Below are positions 20,160 through 30,134 of a DNA stretch of 64,000 bases, one piece after another; positions within the stretch are counted from its first letter, which is position 1; every line of letters starts with the position of its first letter. The DNA is from Aporrectodea caliginosa (lineage: Eukaryota > Annelida > Clitellata > Crassiclitellata > Lumbricidae), in NCBI GenBank assembly GCA_020284085.1, contig JACEVL010000005.1, forward strand, positions 1,471,215 to 1,535,214, read 5' to 3'. A program made the translations under genes and the position numbers. Below the pieces are notes generated by a model. The model saw only the letters and a list, made by a program, of their open reading frames with translations, had not been told where the DNA came from and searched no databases.

Positions 20160-21105
20160 TACACTGTGTCCGGAAAAAAGGGACCCCTTATGGTAATTTG
20201 AAAATAAACTAGTAAATATTCATCGATTTTTTAAATTCCAAACCGTTTTAATCCTGACATAATTAGCTAACACTGTTAAAATATACAAGTTCATGTTATA
20301 GAATAATGACGCCATAATGACGTCATTTCTATCAAAATTCAAGTGTTAAGGATGACAAGAAATTGGTGCATTATCTCTTGGTAAAATAGGAAATGGATTT
20401 CACAGAACCAGGTGCGAAACTAAATGGAGCTTATTACCGGGATTGTTTGCTGTCGGAAAAATTATTCCCTGATATCCGGGAATATTCGTATTATTACACA
20501 TTTCAAGATGGCGCTCCAGCTCACCGAGCACTTGAAGCGGTTGAACTGCCGACAAAGGAGACTCTGGATTTCATACCTTCTAATCTTTGACCGCCAAACA
20601 GCCCAGACTTAAATCAGGTTGATTACAAGATACGGGACTAATGCAAGAGAAGGTTTACAGGACAAAGAGCAGAAACAGTGAAGGACCTTGTGCGCAAATC
20701 GTTAATGCCTGGGAGCAATTTGATCAGCTGGTTACCGATGCTGCTATTGGCAAATGGCGCGCGTGACTTGAAGCTTGTGCTGTGGCCGAAGGCAGAGACT
20801 TTGAACACACCTTGTAGTCTGATATTATTCAAATATAAAAATCAAATTAAACTAAAATTTATGATTGATAAAATGACATTTAAAAATAATATTGAAAGTT
20901 TTAGATGATTTTTGTGCCGTCCTTAACACATGAATTTTGATGAAAATGACGTCATTATTAAATGACAGGAACTGTTTTTATTTTAACCAATGTTAGCTAA
21001 TTATGTCAGGATTAAAATGGTTTTGGAATTTAAAAAATCGATGAATATTTACTAGTTTATTTTCATGATACCAGAAGGGATCCTTTTTTTCCCGGACACA
21101 GTGTA
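20160..21105 (+). mobile_element. mariner (Tc1/mariner) element, deleted, with very long TIRs
   Basis: TA at 20158-20159 and 21106-21107 flanks TACACTGTGTCCGG ... CCGGACACAGTGTA. The inverted repeats continue imperfectly for about 150 bp, including TAAACTAGTAAATATTCATC and TTTTAATCCTGACATAATTA on both sides. The interior (about 20393-20830) encodes the C-terminal part of a mariner transposase: EPGAKLNGAYYRDCLL, FQDGAPAHRA, a PPNSPDLNQVDYKI block, then VLWPKAETLNT-like words. Asp in SPDLN is the second or third catalytic acid of the family. The N-terminal half with the DNA-binding HTH is gone and the frame is broken in at least two places, so this is a non-autonomous, dead copy. Confidence 0.85.
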
Positions 21106-21282
21106 TATGTAGATTTTTAGAGATCATCCCAGAACGCGTAAATCCTCACTGCCTACTCAGTAGGCATCACAGAATCGAGCTAGGATGCCTTAATTCTCCA
21201 AATACGTGAGCCTTTGTCAGCATACGGCTTAAATCTTGCCTGTTTTTGTGTTGCAAATTGTTCCTGTTCCTGCTGCATACCA

Positions 21283-21480
21283 GTAGTGTTGTTTTCGTCA
21301 ACGAAAACGTAAACGAAAATGGCAATTAACGAAAATTGAACGTTTTCGTTGACAAAAACTAAAACTAAAATTAAAATAAGCAGACAACGGAAACTAAAAC
21401 TAAAACGAAATTTGTAGCAATAAAAACTGAAACAAAACGAAAATTGATCAAACGAAAACTAAAACTATATTTACTAAAAA
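21283..21480. mobile_element. hAT-like terminus built of ACGAAAACTAAAA repeats
   Basis: It starts AGTAGTGTTGTTTTCGTCAA and continues as ACTAAAACTAAAA and ACGAAAA words for about 190 bp. It is the inverse of the terminus at 380-572. No partner end was found in this neighbourhood. Confidence 0.5.
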
Positions 21481-21790
21481 ATTATTTTTTTAAAATTTGT
21501 CTTTACTTACTTAATTCACCATTTGTATTGTTTGTATTCCCACTGCCTTGTGCATTATCATTATGTGCAAACGGTATGCTCTGCTAACATTTGTTCATCT
21601 ATTTTAAGACACGCGAGGAGAACGAGAGCGAGATGTTGCTACTTCCAGTTTTTCTTTATTTACTTTCTGCTAAGAATTAATCTATTTCGATTTTAACAAA
21701 AGCTGTGGTACTTTACTGCGACAAGTTCACTTAATTAATGCAGTAATGTCGAAAGCCTCACTCGTCTCTGACTTGTAGGGTGACGAGTAT

Positions 21791-21987
21791 CTATTGCAGC
21801 GGTAGATAGTCGCACAGTTGCTGATTATGTTAGTTAAACTTTTCAGTTAATAACTAAGCAATACTAGTTAAACTTTAGTACAGTGGCGTCACTAGGGTTG
21901 GTGTCACCCGGTGCGGTAACTCATGGTGGCACCCCATGTACACCCTCCCTTTCCAGACCAAGCAGAATCCTTAGAAATGATTTTTGT
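21791..21987. repeat. 197-bp direct repeat, copy 1
   Basis: By eye identical to 22714-22910, offset 923 bp. The unit spans about 90 bp of left flank plus the first 107 bp of the hAT element. Confidence 0.9.
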
Positions 21988-22129
21988 TGACCAAAGAACA
22001 ACCCTATTTGGGATTATTATTATTACAGTATTGAGCTTGATGTGACAAAGTGCTGTGTTCAACTTTAGGTTGAAGTTGAACACTTCTAATTTCGCAGTTT
22101 AGCGTTCTTAATTATTCATCCACTGTAGC

Positions 22130-22345
22130 ATTATTATGTTTCATCAATCCAACTTCTACCTGGGCAGGAATTCTGTTAATCAATCCAGCTTCTATTTAAA
22201 CAACAATTATTTTTCATCAATCCCGCTTCTATTTAAGCAAGAATCTTTTTCATCAATCCCACTTCTATTTAAGCAAAAATTATTTTCATCAATCTGACAT
22301 CTATTTAGCAAGAATTCTTTTAGTCAATCCAACTTGTATTCGACC
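22130..22345. repeat. Minisatellite, about 36-38-bp unit
   Basis: Five to six imperfect copies of a unit containing TCATCAATCC.ACTTCTATTT followed by AAGCAA.AATT. The same unit appears in the core of the foldback element at about 55425-55615. Confidence 0.75.
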
Positions 22346-22539
22346 AACCTAAACCCATACAATAAATGGCGAATAATTAGGAACACTAATATGCAAAATT
22401 ACCAAACTTCAAGTGACTGGTGGTGCTGGGACAACCAAACCCTGAATATTTAGTTTTTTGTGTTTAAAATTTAAATGGAATTAAATAATTTTCTATGCCA
22501 TTAAATTGCGTGTTTCCGTGTATTTTGGTGTTGAAGGAC

Positions 22540-22690
22540 TCGGACTTGGACTCGATCTTTTGTGACTCGGACTCGAGCAGCTCTGGACTCGGACTCGACT
22601 CGGGCTCGATCTTTTGTGACTCAGATTCGGACTCGAGCAACTCTGGACTCGGACTCGACTCGGACTAGGCGGACTCGACTACATCACTGG
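22540..22690. repeat. GGACTCGGACTCGA minisatellite
   Basis: Degenerate 6-bp GACTCG words arranged in two longer units (each containing CTCGATCTTTTGTGACTC). This resembles the low-complexity subterminal arrays of several hAT-like families. Confidence 0.7.
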
Positions 22691-22713
22691 AATTTGGGTG
22701 CCCCGCCAGTAGG

Positions 22714-22910
22714 CTATTGCAGCGGTAGATAGTCGCACAGTTGCTGATTATGTTAGTTAAACTTTTCAGTTAATAACTAAGCAATACTAGTTAAACTTTA
22801 GTACAGTGGCGTCACTAGGGTTGGTGTCACCCGGTGCGGTAACTCATGGTGGCACCCCATGTACACCCTCCCTTTCCAGACCAAGCAGAATCCTTAGAAA
22901 TGATTTTTGT
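22714..22910. repeat. 197-bp direct repeat, copy 2
   Basis: Matches 21791-21987 base for base as read by eye, including the hAT left end at 22804. The sequence diverges immediately after the shared TGATTTTTGT. Confidence 0.9.
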
Positions 22911-23459
22911 ACTAATGTTACCCGTAAATCGTAATTCCTGTATATAACAGAATGTAATGGTAAAATAGTAATATTAACAACTAGCAGAATTAAAATATAT
23001 ACAAATGTATATTTAGGTTATTTTATTTCTTATTTTAATCATTTACCATCAGGTCAGCAGTTACATCATTAAAAATCAAATTAGCAAATATTGGTGGACT
23101 GTGGAGGGCAATGAAGGTGCCTGCCTCCTTCTAAAATAATGTTTAAAGAATACAGAAAATTATATTATAATTTATAATAACTACAGTAGTGTCAATAATT
23201 GGCAAATTTTATATAATAAGGAAAACTAATTGGAAATTTTGGCTGATTCTTTTTATTAAAACATTGTAATATAGGAATATTATCAATTAAAATCAGGTTA
23301 GCAATTAAAAATATTGATATAGACTATGGCAATATACTCATAAATGAAATAATGCAAAAAAACAGGAACAAATCCACAAGCATTTCAGCACTTATAGTAG
23401 GCCTAAACATCTCGACTTGATCAGAACTTTCCTTTCCTAACTTTCAAGACCGCGAACTT

Positions 23460-24014
23460 GTGAATCACTTAATCGAAATCAGTGCTTTTCGGCAACAGGC
23501 AACTCACTTTCGATTGATAATATCGCACGATCAGAACGCCTTGACTGTCCCATGGTAGATCGTAAATAGTTTATAAGTTTAAGCTTTGAAAAGCTTCTCT
23601 CACATAAAGCCAAAGACACGGAGATCGTCAGAAATAATTTTAGGCTTACTGAAAGGGGTGGGGAGATTCTACGAAGCCCCATTCAGCAATGAATGTCAAA
23701 ACGTCTTATATTGCCCAAACTTTTGCTTACTCCAGATTAATCTCTGCTGCTTTCAGATGCCTTCTCAGCCTTGGTATTTCTATTAAAAGTGTACTCTCAG
23801 ACACTTCATCATAGAAAGTAGTCAATTTTGGAATGGACACCTTCAACTCTTCTTCAGAGGCTGCCTCTGAAGAAGAGTTGAAGGTCAGACTTTTCTCTTG
23901 AACAGTCTCACACATGGCTGCTACTTCTTTGATGGCTTGTTCAATTGAATGCTTCACCAGGTGACTGTGCTTCTCGTTTAGAGAAAGTCCTAGTGCCTCT
24001 AGCTTTTTCACCAA
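23460..24014 (-). pseudogene. hAT transposase remnant (C-terminal dimerisation domain)
   Basis: Read on minus, an open block (24014-23727) has HSHLVKHSIEQAIKEVAAMC, an acidic stretch and IPRLRRHLKAAEINLE. After stops, a WGFVES-like word and a frame change come LKLFLTISVSLALCERSFSK, LKLINYLRSTMGQSRRSDRA and ILSIESELP. The CERSFSKLK...R.TM...R...LAILSIE order is the hallmark of the hAT C-terminal dimerisation domain in ZMYM/TTF-type elements. The catalytic Asp residues and zinc finger further upstream are missing; the N-terminal side is interrupted by the nested element starting at 24040. At least two frameshifts mean no activity. Confidence 0.8.
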
Positions 24015-24039
24015 GTTGAAGCATTATTGTCGGTGTATG

Positions 24040-25316
24040 CAGGGGCGTCTATCCCCCCTATAATTTATGATAAATTGGCTCAAGTTCCCCCTATCCTGAG
24101 CACTTTCTCAGGCTATCCTTATGTCGAGGTCGTATGGTCAAGCTAGCGACATCGGTAAGGGCGCATGCTCGTGGAGCCTAAAATGCGAGAGGTTCTCAGT
24201 TCTGGTTTTGTAAGGGGTTAGGGATTTTTGCAGAACATATAAGATATGTTCTAAAATAATTGTGAGAAATCATTCCATTAATTCTCACACAACAAAAAAG
24301 AATAGCAGAATATCATGTAATATGTCATCATTGCCATGAGTTATGACATATATATATATACATATAAAATATAATCATGAGTATCGTTAATAGCCTTTAC
24401 CCTTTAGAAATCAGGAGTATTAGTTTTTATACATAGGCGTAATCATGAGTGCTAATTTCTGTTATAACAACCAACTTAAACTTGAACCAAGTTAACACTA
24501 AAGAAATCGTACAAAATTACAATCAGAGTACCATTCTGTCAATTATTACTAAATCCATGAATTAGTTCTTTTTGCAGTGGCAAACTGCACATTGCGAAGC
24601 GATCAATGATGCCGCAGAAGATTTATCCATATATAATATACGTATACGTTACGTATACGCCATACGGTCCCTTATAATAATTATACATACATTTATGATA
24701 TTGTATAAAACAGTCAAATGTTAAGGCTAAACACTGGCACACTACTATTAATTACCTGGCATATTTGAAAGCATGTTTATCCTGGCAATGCTGCAGCCAT
24801 TTATCGCTTCGTATCAGGAAAGAGCACGCTGGCTCCAAACACCGGTACTTGTAAAGTGTTTTCTCACGCGGCATAATTTGTGGTCAAAACGTCAACGTAA
24901 TATCCATCGATTGAAAGAGTTATTTCAATATTATAAATTCCGAAATAGAAGAAAAATAAAAGAAACATAAATAGACTGGTATATAACACGTAAAACACTA
25001 AAACTTAGCGACACGGCTGCTGTCTATGCTTTAGTGGATGACGTTTCAATCATAGATATAAATTCATATAATAACGTTATCATATCTATGCTTTCAATAA
25101 TGCTCGAAAAATTAACCTGCAAATTATAGCTCATTTTTATGACTACGCAAATTTTATGAGGAAGGCCTTTTATCTATCTTTATTTCATTTTAGCTTAAGG
25201 TGCATTTCGTTTGACTTATGAAATCTTCCACACCCAAAATTTAAATTTAAAATTTACCCCCCCTGTGTTTCAGTTGGCTCAACTTGAGCCACTCCCCCCC
25301 TTGGTAGACGCCCCTG
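24040..25316. mobile_element. Nested TIR element, about 1.28 kb
   Basis: It starts CAGGGGCGTCTATCCCCCC and ends CCCTTGGTAGACGCCCCTG, giving a perfect 12-bp TIR, CAGGGGCGTCTA. Both ends also hold GGCTCAAGTT in inverted orientation about 35 bp in. No convincing target duplication is seen, perhaps because of decay. The interior is AT-rich with a 66-codon ORF at 24773-24970 that I do not recognise. It interrupts the hAT transposase remnant. Confidence 0.65.
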
Positions 25317-25724
25317 ATTGTAATTGGGTAATATTGACCGCACTGACCGTAGCACATTAGAAGGCTCTAACAAGTAATTAAATTAGTATAGAGTTTCAGC
25401 TTTAGGTAAATTGATGCAATACATGTAAGCTGGGCTTACGAAAAATGTTTTTGTTGTCTGTTACTGTTAATTTAAAAATAATAAAATTTAATTTCTGCTG
25501 AAACTCGGCACAAAATTGGTTTAGACAGTCGTTTTGTCACTTTGGTGTCACCCCTACGATGGTGACACCCGGTGCGGTCCGCACCCCCCGCACCCCCCTA
25601 GTGACGCCACTGCTTTAGTATTAACTAAACTATTTTTCTCCAGTTAAACTTCATCCTTAACTAAAAATTTGAAGTTTAACTAAGTTTTCAAGTTTTTAGT
25701 CAACTTTTGCCCATCACTGACTGT

Positions 25725-26025
25725 CTTACCTAAGTATCTTATACCTCATGACTCAATAACAATAACCTCTCCGCTCCTTGGTCAGGCATATTGTTTTGTT
25801 CCACGAGTTAGGACTACTGTGGCTCAAACTAGATCTTTTGCCACAATTGGACCCTCCCTATGGAATGCCCTTCCCTCATCTCTAAGTGTTACCATTCTTT
25901 CTAGGTCTCTTCCTACAGCCTTCTCAAAACCTTCTTCTTCTCTAGAGGTTTTCGCACTGGGAGCGCTAGTGAATGGCCACTGCTGTGAGCGGCACTATAT
26001 AAATTAATAAATACAATACAATACA
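25725..26025 (+). mobile_element. L2-type LINE 3' end with (ATACA)n tail
   Basis: The plus frame reads VPRVRTTVAQTRSFATIGPS, then LWNALPSSLS, the usual end of L2/CR1 ORF2, and finishes with FALGALVNGHCCERHYIN read through the tail hairpin (GGGAGCGCTAGTGAATGGCC ... GCGGCACTATATAAAT) before AATACAATACAATA. 5'-truncated. Confidence 0.8.
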
Positions 26026-26039
26026 ATATAGTCTCAACC

Positions 26040-26490
26040 AGAGTTTTTCATTATTTAATATTCTTCATCATTATTTGGAACATGGTAGTAGATTAGTTTG
26101 AAAACTCACTTTGTAACATGAATAGTATGGGTTCAAGCCTTGCCAAAAAAATATTCCAGGTAGCCAAAGTGCCGTCTCCTCAAGTGGCCACCCAGTGCGA
26201 CCTCACCCCCCTTGTACCCCCACACGCCGCCACTGCTAAAGAGACTTTTAGAAATGTTGACATTCTTCCAAAGTTTTTCATTATTTCATATTCTTTATCA
26301 TTATTTCGGAACATGGTAGTCGATCAGTTTGAGAACTCACCTTGTAAAATGGATAGTATGGGTTCAAGCCGCCCTGAGGTTATTACCGCGCAGGGACCTT
26401 GAGCAAGTCCTGCAATCTTAATTGCTCGATGCCACCGATGCCTTTTAGATAGTGGTTTTTAGATGGTGGTGCCTAATAAATGCATAATAA
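26040..26490 (+). mobile_element. SINE-like repeat with an internal direct duplication
   Basis: A block of about 110 bp (GTTTTTCATTATTT ... GGGTTCAAGCC) at about 26045-26142 recurs with about 90% identity at 26270-26370. The second copy continues into GGGACCTTGAGCAAGTCCTG and TTAATTGCTC, matching in part the central domain of the tRNA SINE at 35757 (GGACCCTGGGCAAGTCC, GCAATTGCTC), and ends in (AAT)n near 26486. GGGTTCAAGCC is a plausible B box. It is best read as a SINE copy with a partial duplication of its head. Confidence 0.5.
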
Positions 26491-26566
26491 TAATACATTC
26501 CAGTGCTAACTCTGTGAATTCAAGCAAAGAACTTTAGAGGTTTAAAAAGCAATACCATGTTCTAAC

Positions 26567-26746
26567 CTCAGAAGCTGAATATAAAAATCTTTCATCAGAG
26601 GAAAATTTTATATCAGTAGCACTTGATAAATGACCAACATATGTGTACAAAAGCTCAGCAGAGCAAAAGTTGAACAAATAAATGCAACCATTGCTGCATG
26701 CGACAGCGCAATGAAAGCAGTCGGATGATAGAGCAAGTGCATTCAC
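26567..26746 (-). CDS. Exon of a WD-repeat gene (third of three seen)
   Basis: A 180-bp exon is bounded by an acceptor (TTGTATTTTTCCAG before 26746) and a donor (GAG then GTTAGA, 26566). Phase is 0 at both ends. The 60 residues run VNALALSSDCFHCAVACSNG, CIYLFNFCSAELLYTYVGH and then IKFSSDERFLYSASE. This is one full WD40 blade (inner V.ALALS.D, then CIYLFN in the W-x strand position, then GH) and the start of the next. WD40 blades form beta-propeller scaffolds. It joins in phase to the exon at 41809-41888. I expected further exons below 26567 but could not identify one. The family resembles NACHT/WD-type proteins (NWD) by general feel only. Confidence 0.8.
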
Positions 26747-27230
26747 CTGGAAAAATACAAAAGTTATCAACAAAATTATGCCGTGTATCTAACAGATTCC
26801 CTGAAGATACATTAAATTTTAATTAAAACACTTAAGAGTCAAAAGTAATATAGTACCTCTCTAATACTTTTCAAAAACTCTGCTTTTGATAGATATCGAA
26901 AAGGCACGATATTTAGTGTCTTGGTCAAATAGCACCGACCATTTGAATGACACCTTGATAAGACATCATAATAAATTATGTATTGATTACATTAAATTTA
27001 ATAATAATAATAATAATAATAATTTTTGTTTATTCAATAAAAGAGTTGACAGATCGCAAGCAGGTGCACTCTACAGTTATGCCTTAAGGGAGATATAAAT
27101 TGTGAGTTTGTTTTATATAAAACTGACTTGTTTACAGAGGGTACAGAAGTAGTACCGGCACATGTCTTTGTATAAAACCCTGAGGATTAAATTTCTTTTG
27201 TCCTAAGTTGGTAAAGCAAAGTCATGCGGT
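26747..27230. other. Intron of the WD-repeat gene, with (AAT)8
   Basis: No feature except an (AAT)n tract at about 27000-27023 and AT-rich DNA. Confidence 0.5.
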
Positions 27231-27465
27231 CATGGTCTGATTTTGTTCTGACAATCTGTCCTTTGGAGAGTCACACCAGAGGACCGCCCATAAGAAACGA
27301 TCCTCAGATGTACCCACTCTTTTCACAACCCCTGGCGTTCAAGCCAGGAGCCTCTCGAGTCTGGTCCGATCATCAGTGGAAGTGTAGCCCCACCATGCTA
27401 GGATGGCGCAGAGCATATGCACAACTTGTGGAGCACAGTTTCCAGCATTCCGTTTGCTCTCAATT
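27231..27465 (-). mobile_element. LINE reverse-transcriptase C-terminal fragment
   Basis: On minus, with one stop, the translation contains VVELCICSAPS-like words, then MVGLHFH-like and TDDRTRLERLLA, matching the PAWWG...DR.RLQ..L segment of APE-type LINEs in another frame (HPSMVGLHFH reads across AWWGYTST). Immediately upstream on minus is an (ATTG)n tract (27462-27485) that ends a different minus-strand tail (AATAAACTGTTTAATTG). So a LINE fragment and a LINE tail abut here. Confidence 0.45.
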
Positions 27466-27877
27466 AATCAATCAATCAATCAATTAAACAGTTTATTTTG
27501 CAACCATATCATAAATACAAGAAATCAACTGGAATAACAATCAAAAATAATGTCTAGTCACATGACAACATCAGTTTTTCATCTCAACATAACAGTAATG
27601 CAAGGAAACCCACCAAGCTAACTTAATGTTGTATTGCGGCTACAAAATAGGAGCCCTGAAGGGATCAAGATCCCGCTAATTAGGGGCACCAAAGTATAAT
27701 TATAATTGGGCAACATGTGGTGGCCTTATAATAGGATCTAGAGTTGTCTTTGTGCGTGGTCCTACAAAAGTAAAAAGGAAGAAAGGAAAGCAAGTAGAAA
27801 AGAACTGAAAATAAAAGAAATCGCATATGCAATTATGAGATGTTTATGTGAGGACCACGTACATTGTTACAGTCTTG
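27466..27877. other. Tail repeat (TCAA)n and unassigned intron sequence
   Basis: TCAATCAATCAATCAATTAA at the left is the reverse of an (ATTG)n LINE tail preceded by a poly(A)-signal-like AATAAA. Beyond it no coding remnant is recognised. Confidence 0.35.
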
Positions 27878-28110
27878 TAAGTAAGTAAGTAAGTAAGAAG
27901 TAAGAATATTCTTTATTGACCTTATAAACTAAAGTTTTTCATATACACTTGTATTGTTCAAGTGTGGTAATACAATCTTACTCAAACCTAATCCATTATC
28001 CATGAAACGTCTGGACAGGAAATTCTTCGACCACCACACTCCACTGGAGGCGTATGTCACAAGGAGATCTTTAAAACTGTTTGATCTTCTCAGTTCCCAG
28101 GGTAAAATAA
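27878..28110 (-). mobile_element. (ACTT)n LINE 3' end
   Basis: The tail is GTAAGTAAGTAAGTAAGAAG followed by AATATTCTTTATTGACC, the reverse of the AATAAAGAATATACTTACTT end seen at 10.4 and 42.9 kb. Read on minus, the remnant VTYASSGVWWSKNFLSRRF resembles the AHLMYASPAWWG region. Truncated and decayed. Confidence 0.6.
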
Positions 28111-28185
28111 AGACAAAGCCTTCCTATCAAATCCTCCTGCTATCTGGCCATGGGACCCTACTTTTCAGTCAATGAAGGCAAATTC

Positions 28186-28505
28186 TATTCTATTCTATTT
28201 ATGGACTTATAAAGCGCCTCTCGCAGTACAACCTAATCAGAGGCGCTTCCAGTGCAAAGGGCCCCTCGAAAAATAAATGTTTTAAGAGAACGAGCAGAAA
28301 CAGTGGTGCACCCCCAGATAACATCACAGCACGAGTTAAAGCAGGGAGGTCATTCCACAGCAAAGGTCCAACAGAGGCATAGGCAAGATGCTTGGCTGTG
28401 GCAGTCCGAGACCGAGGAACTAGGTCATGATGGTCAAAAGAGCGGAGAGGACGTCCAGAGGTAGCTGAGATAGGCCAGGCCGTCTCATAAGATAACAGAG
28501 GTAGA
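28186..28505 (-). mobile_element. L2-type LINE 3' end with (ATAGA)n tail
   Basis: The left edge is TCTATTCTATTCTATTTATG, then AAGCGCCTCTCGC ... AGAGGCGCTTCCAGTGC, the terminal hairpin in reverse. The minus strand then encodes LVPRSRTATAKHLAYASVGP, LLWNDLPALTRAV and LLKHLFFEGPF, the end of L2/CR1 ORF2. Nearly the same element ends the window (63851-64000). Confidence 0.8.
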
Positions 28506-28512
28506 GTGGAGC

Positions 28513-28690
28513 TTGACCCAAAATGTCAAACGGTTGATGGTCGTCAATGACTGCACAGAACGTGGAGTGGCTCTGATCCAGTCTTACAATGATGTACTAA
28601 CTAAGGATGAGTCACAGAAACAATACTTGTTGCAACTTATCTCCAGTCATCGGAAACGTTTCCTGTTGCAACAAAGGCAACATAAAATAA
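28513..28690 (+). pseudogene. Second copy of the unclassified transposon protein, C-terminal piece
   Basis: The plus frame encodes VNDCTERGVALIQSYN, then TKDESQKQYLLQLISSHRKR. This matches position by position the end of the protein at 6741-6923 (VNDNAELGVALIQNFN, then QKQFLLQVVEKHRHDF). Upstream sequence is lost at the junction with the L2 tail (28505). Downstream, AT-rich DNA to about 30130 may include the rest of the same transposon's right part, but I could not find the TAGGGTGTCCCA terminus. The motif is conserved between copies that differ elsewhere, which argues for real coding constraint in the family's past. Confidence 0.6.
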
Positions 28691-30130
28691 TAGCGGTTTG
28701 CTGTTTTTCCGGCACTTCAGTGACGGTTATTTTTGTGACACGACATCACAAAATCAGTCGCTTGTCGCAAAATGTTTTATTACGCACATAATGGCCAATT
28801 ATGATGGGAAACCTCAAACCGGTCGTAATTATGCAAAAATAATTACAAAAATATATATTTAATTGAAGTAATACATAACATCTTTGCTTAGACGTATCTA
28901 ACTGCGTATAAAACACTTTTTACTAAGATGTTTCGAGATGGAAATTCAGAATGTAAGTCAAGATATCGCTATCTTTGTTGTGGCATTTGATTACCTAAAT
29001 TTTGCCATCTTTCTTGTGATATTTAAGTTGCTTACAGTTCGAGTTTTCACAGGGATTGGCCCAAAACAGGGCGGTTTATGTAAACATTTCTATACTTGAC
29101 TAGCAACGCTGATCATGTGACAAAATCTTGCACCGTGGTTTGAAAGGTCGGCTGTAGGCATGTGCATTCGCATGACCTAGTTGGCTAAATGGCAGGTTAA
29201 TAGAGCGGGTGAACAAGCTGATTTTATTATTTCTTCCATTTTACGCTTAATAAACCTAATTTTCGAAATGGAGGATATTATTGCGAGTTTAATAAAATTT
29301 AATGCTAAAGGATGAGAACGATCGAAAGTGCACGAGTTGTGGCCAAAACAATTTGTATGTGGACGTGGTATGGAAAATCGCGGGTAGGTCACACATTGCA
29401 GCTGAAATGTAAAGCCGGTAATAACTGTTATAACTTTTTTATTACTTGAGTTATCTCAACCAAATTTGGCCAGTACATTTGCAATGGGAGCCGCTAAAAT
29501 GATGCCAAATTTTAGCTAAATCGGTCCAACAGAAATATCCGTTACTAAGGCAATATAAATAATAATATGACAACTTTACACGCAGTTTTCTCAAGTAACA
29601 TGCTATGTAAACCGTCAGATTGAAAATTCTGTAACTTCAGTTGTATGTAAGGTATAACAAAACTGAAAACAGTTTTGAAAAGGTAAATAAACCATCTACA
29701 AGATGGTATAAAAACTTAAAAAATTAATTTTAAGTTGCGACTGGTTTTGTGGTGACTGATAACTTTTTTATTATCAAAAACTATATTGTATTACAAATTA
29801 TTTGCATGTACTGCACTCTGACTAAGCAGTAACACTGCAGTATATATTTTGGATTATTCTGTTTATTGTTCAAAGTAATAACTAACTTGAAAATCAAAAT
29901 TATACATATTTTTTTACAAGTGCATACTGCACTGTAAAAACATAGCGACCTCTAAATATAATCCAATCTTTCCAAAATTTTGCATACAGACTAATGTTTT
30001 CATGTGGGGGAACAAGGGCAGCCTTGTGGAGCCATGCATTTCCAACTTTTATTTTTTTGTACTTTAAAGCACCTAATGAGCCACTTGTTTGTGTTGTTGG
30101 GTATATTTTTCAAGTGTCTTGGTCAATAAA
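28691..30130. other. AT-rich stretch, 1.4 kb, nothing firmly recognised
   Basis: No ORF over about 71 codons. Words such as ATAACTTTTTTATTACTTGA and TCTCAACCAAATTTGGCC (about 29430-29470) look like transposon untranslated DNA and loosely recall the AAGGTCA-type repeat. Possibly the 3' part of the transposon whose protein end is at 28513-28690. Confidence 0.35.
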
Positions 30131-30134
30131 GAAT

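Larger units (their letters stand above)
21881..25612. mobile_element. hAT element with TIRs and 8-bp target duplication
   Basis: The left end is CAGTGGCGTCACTAGGG and the right end CCCCTAGTGACGCCACTG. CTTTAGTA occurs at 21873-21880 and 25613-25620 as a perfect 8-bp duplication. Both ends also share GGTGTCACCCGGTGCGG in inverted orientation. The left terminus plus flank is repeated at 22804, probably by a later local duplication. The interior holds two minisatellites (about 22130-22345 and 22540-22690), a decayed minus-strand hAT transposase (23460-24014) and a nested TIR element (24040-25316). Confidence 0.9.

Noticed and set aside
21791..25612. Two separate hAT insertions (starts at 21881 and 22804)
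   Set aside because: Both left ends share the same flank including the CTTTAGTA duplication, so a local duplication explains them better than two insertions.
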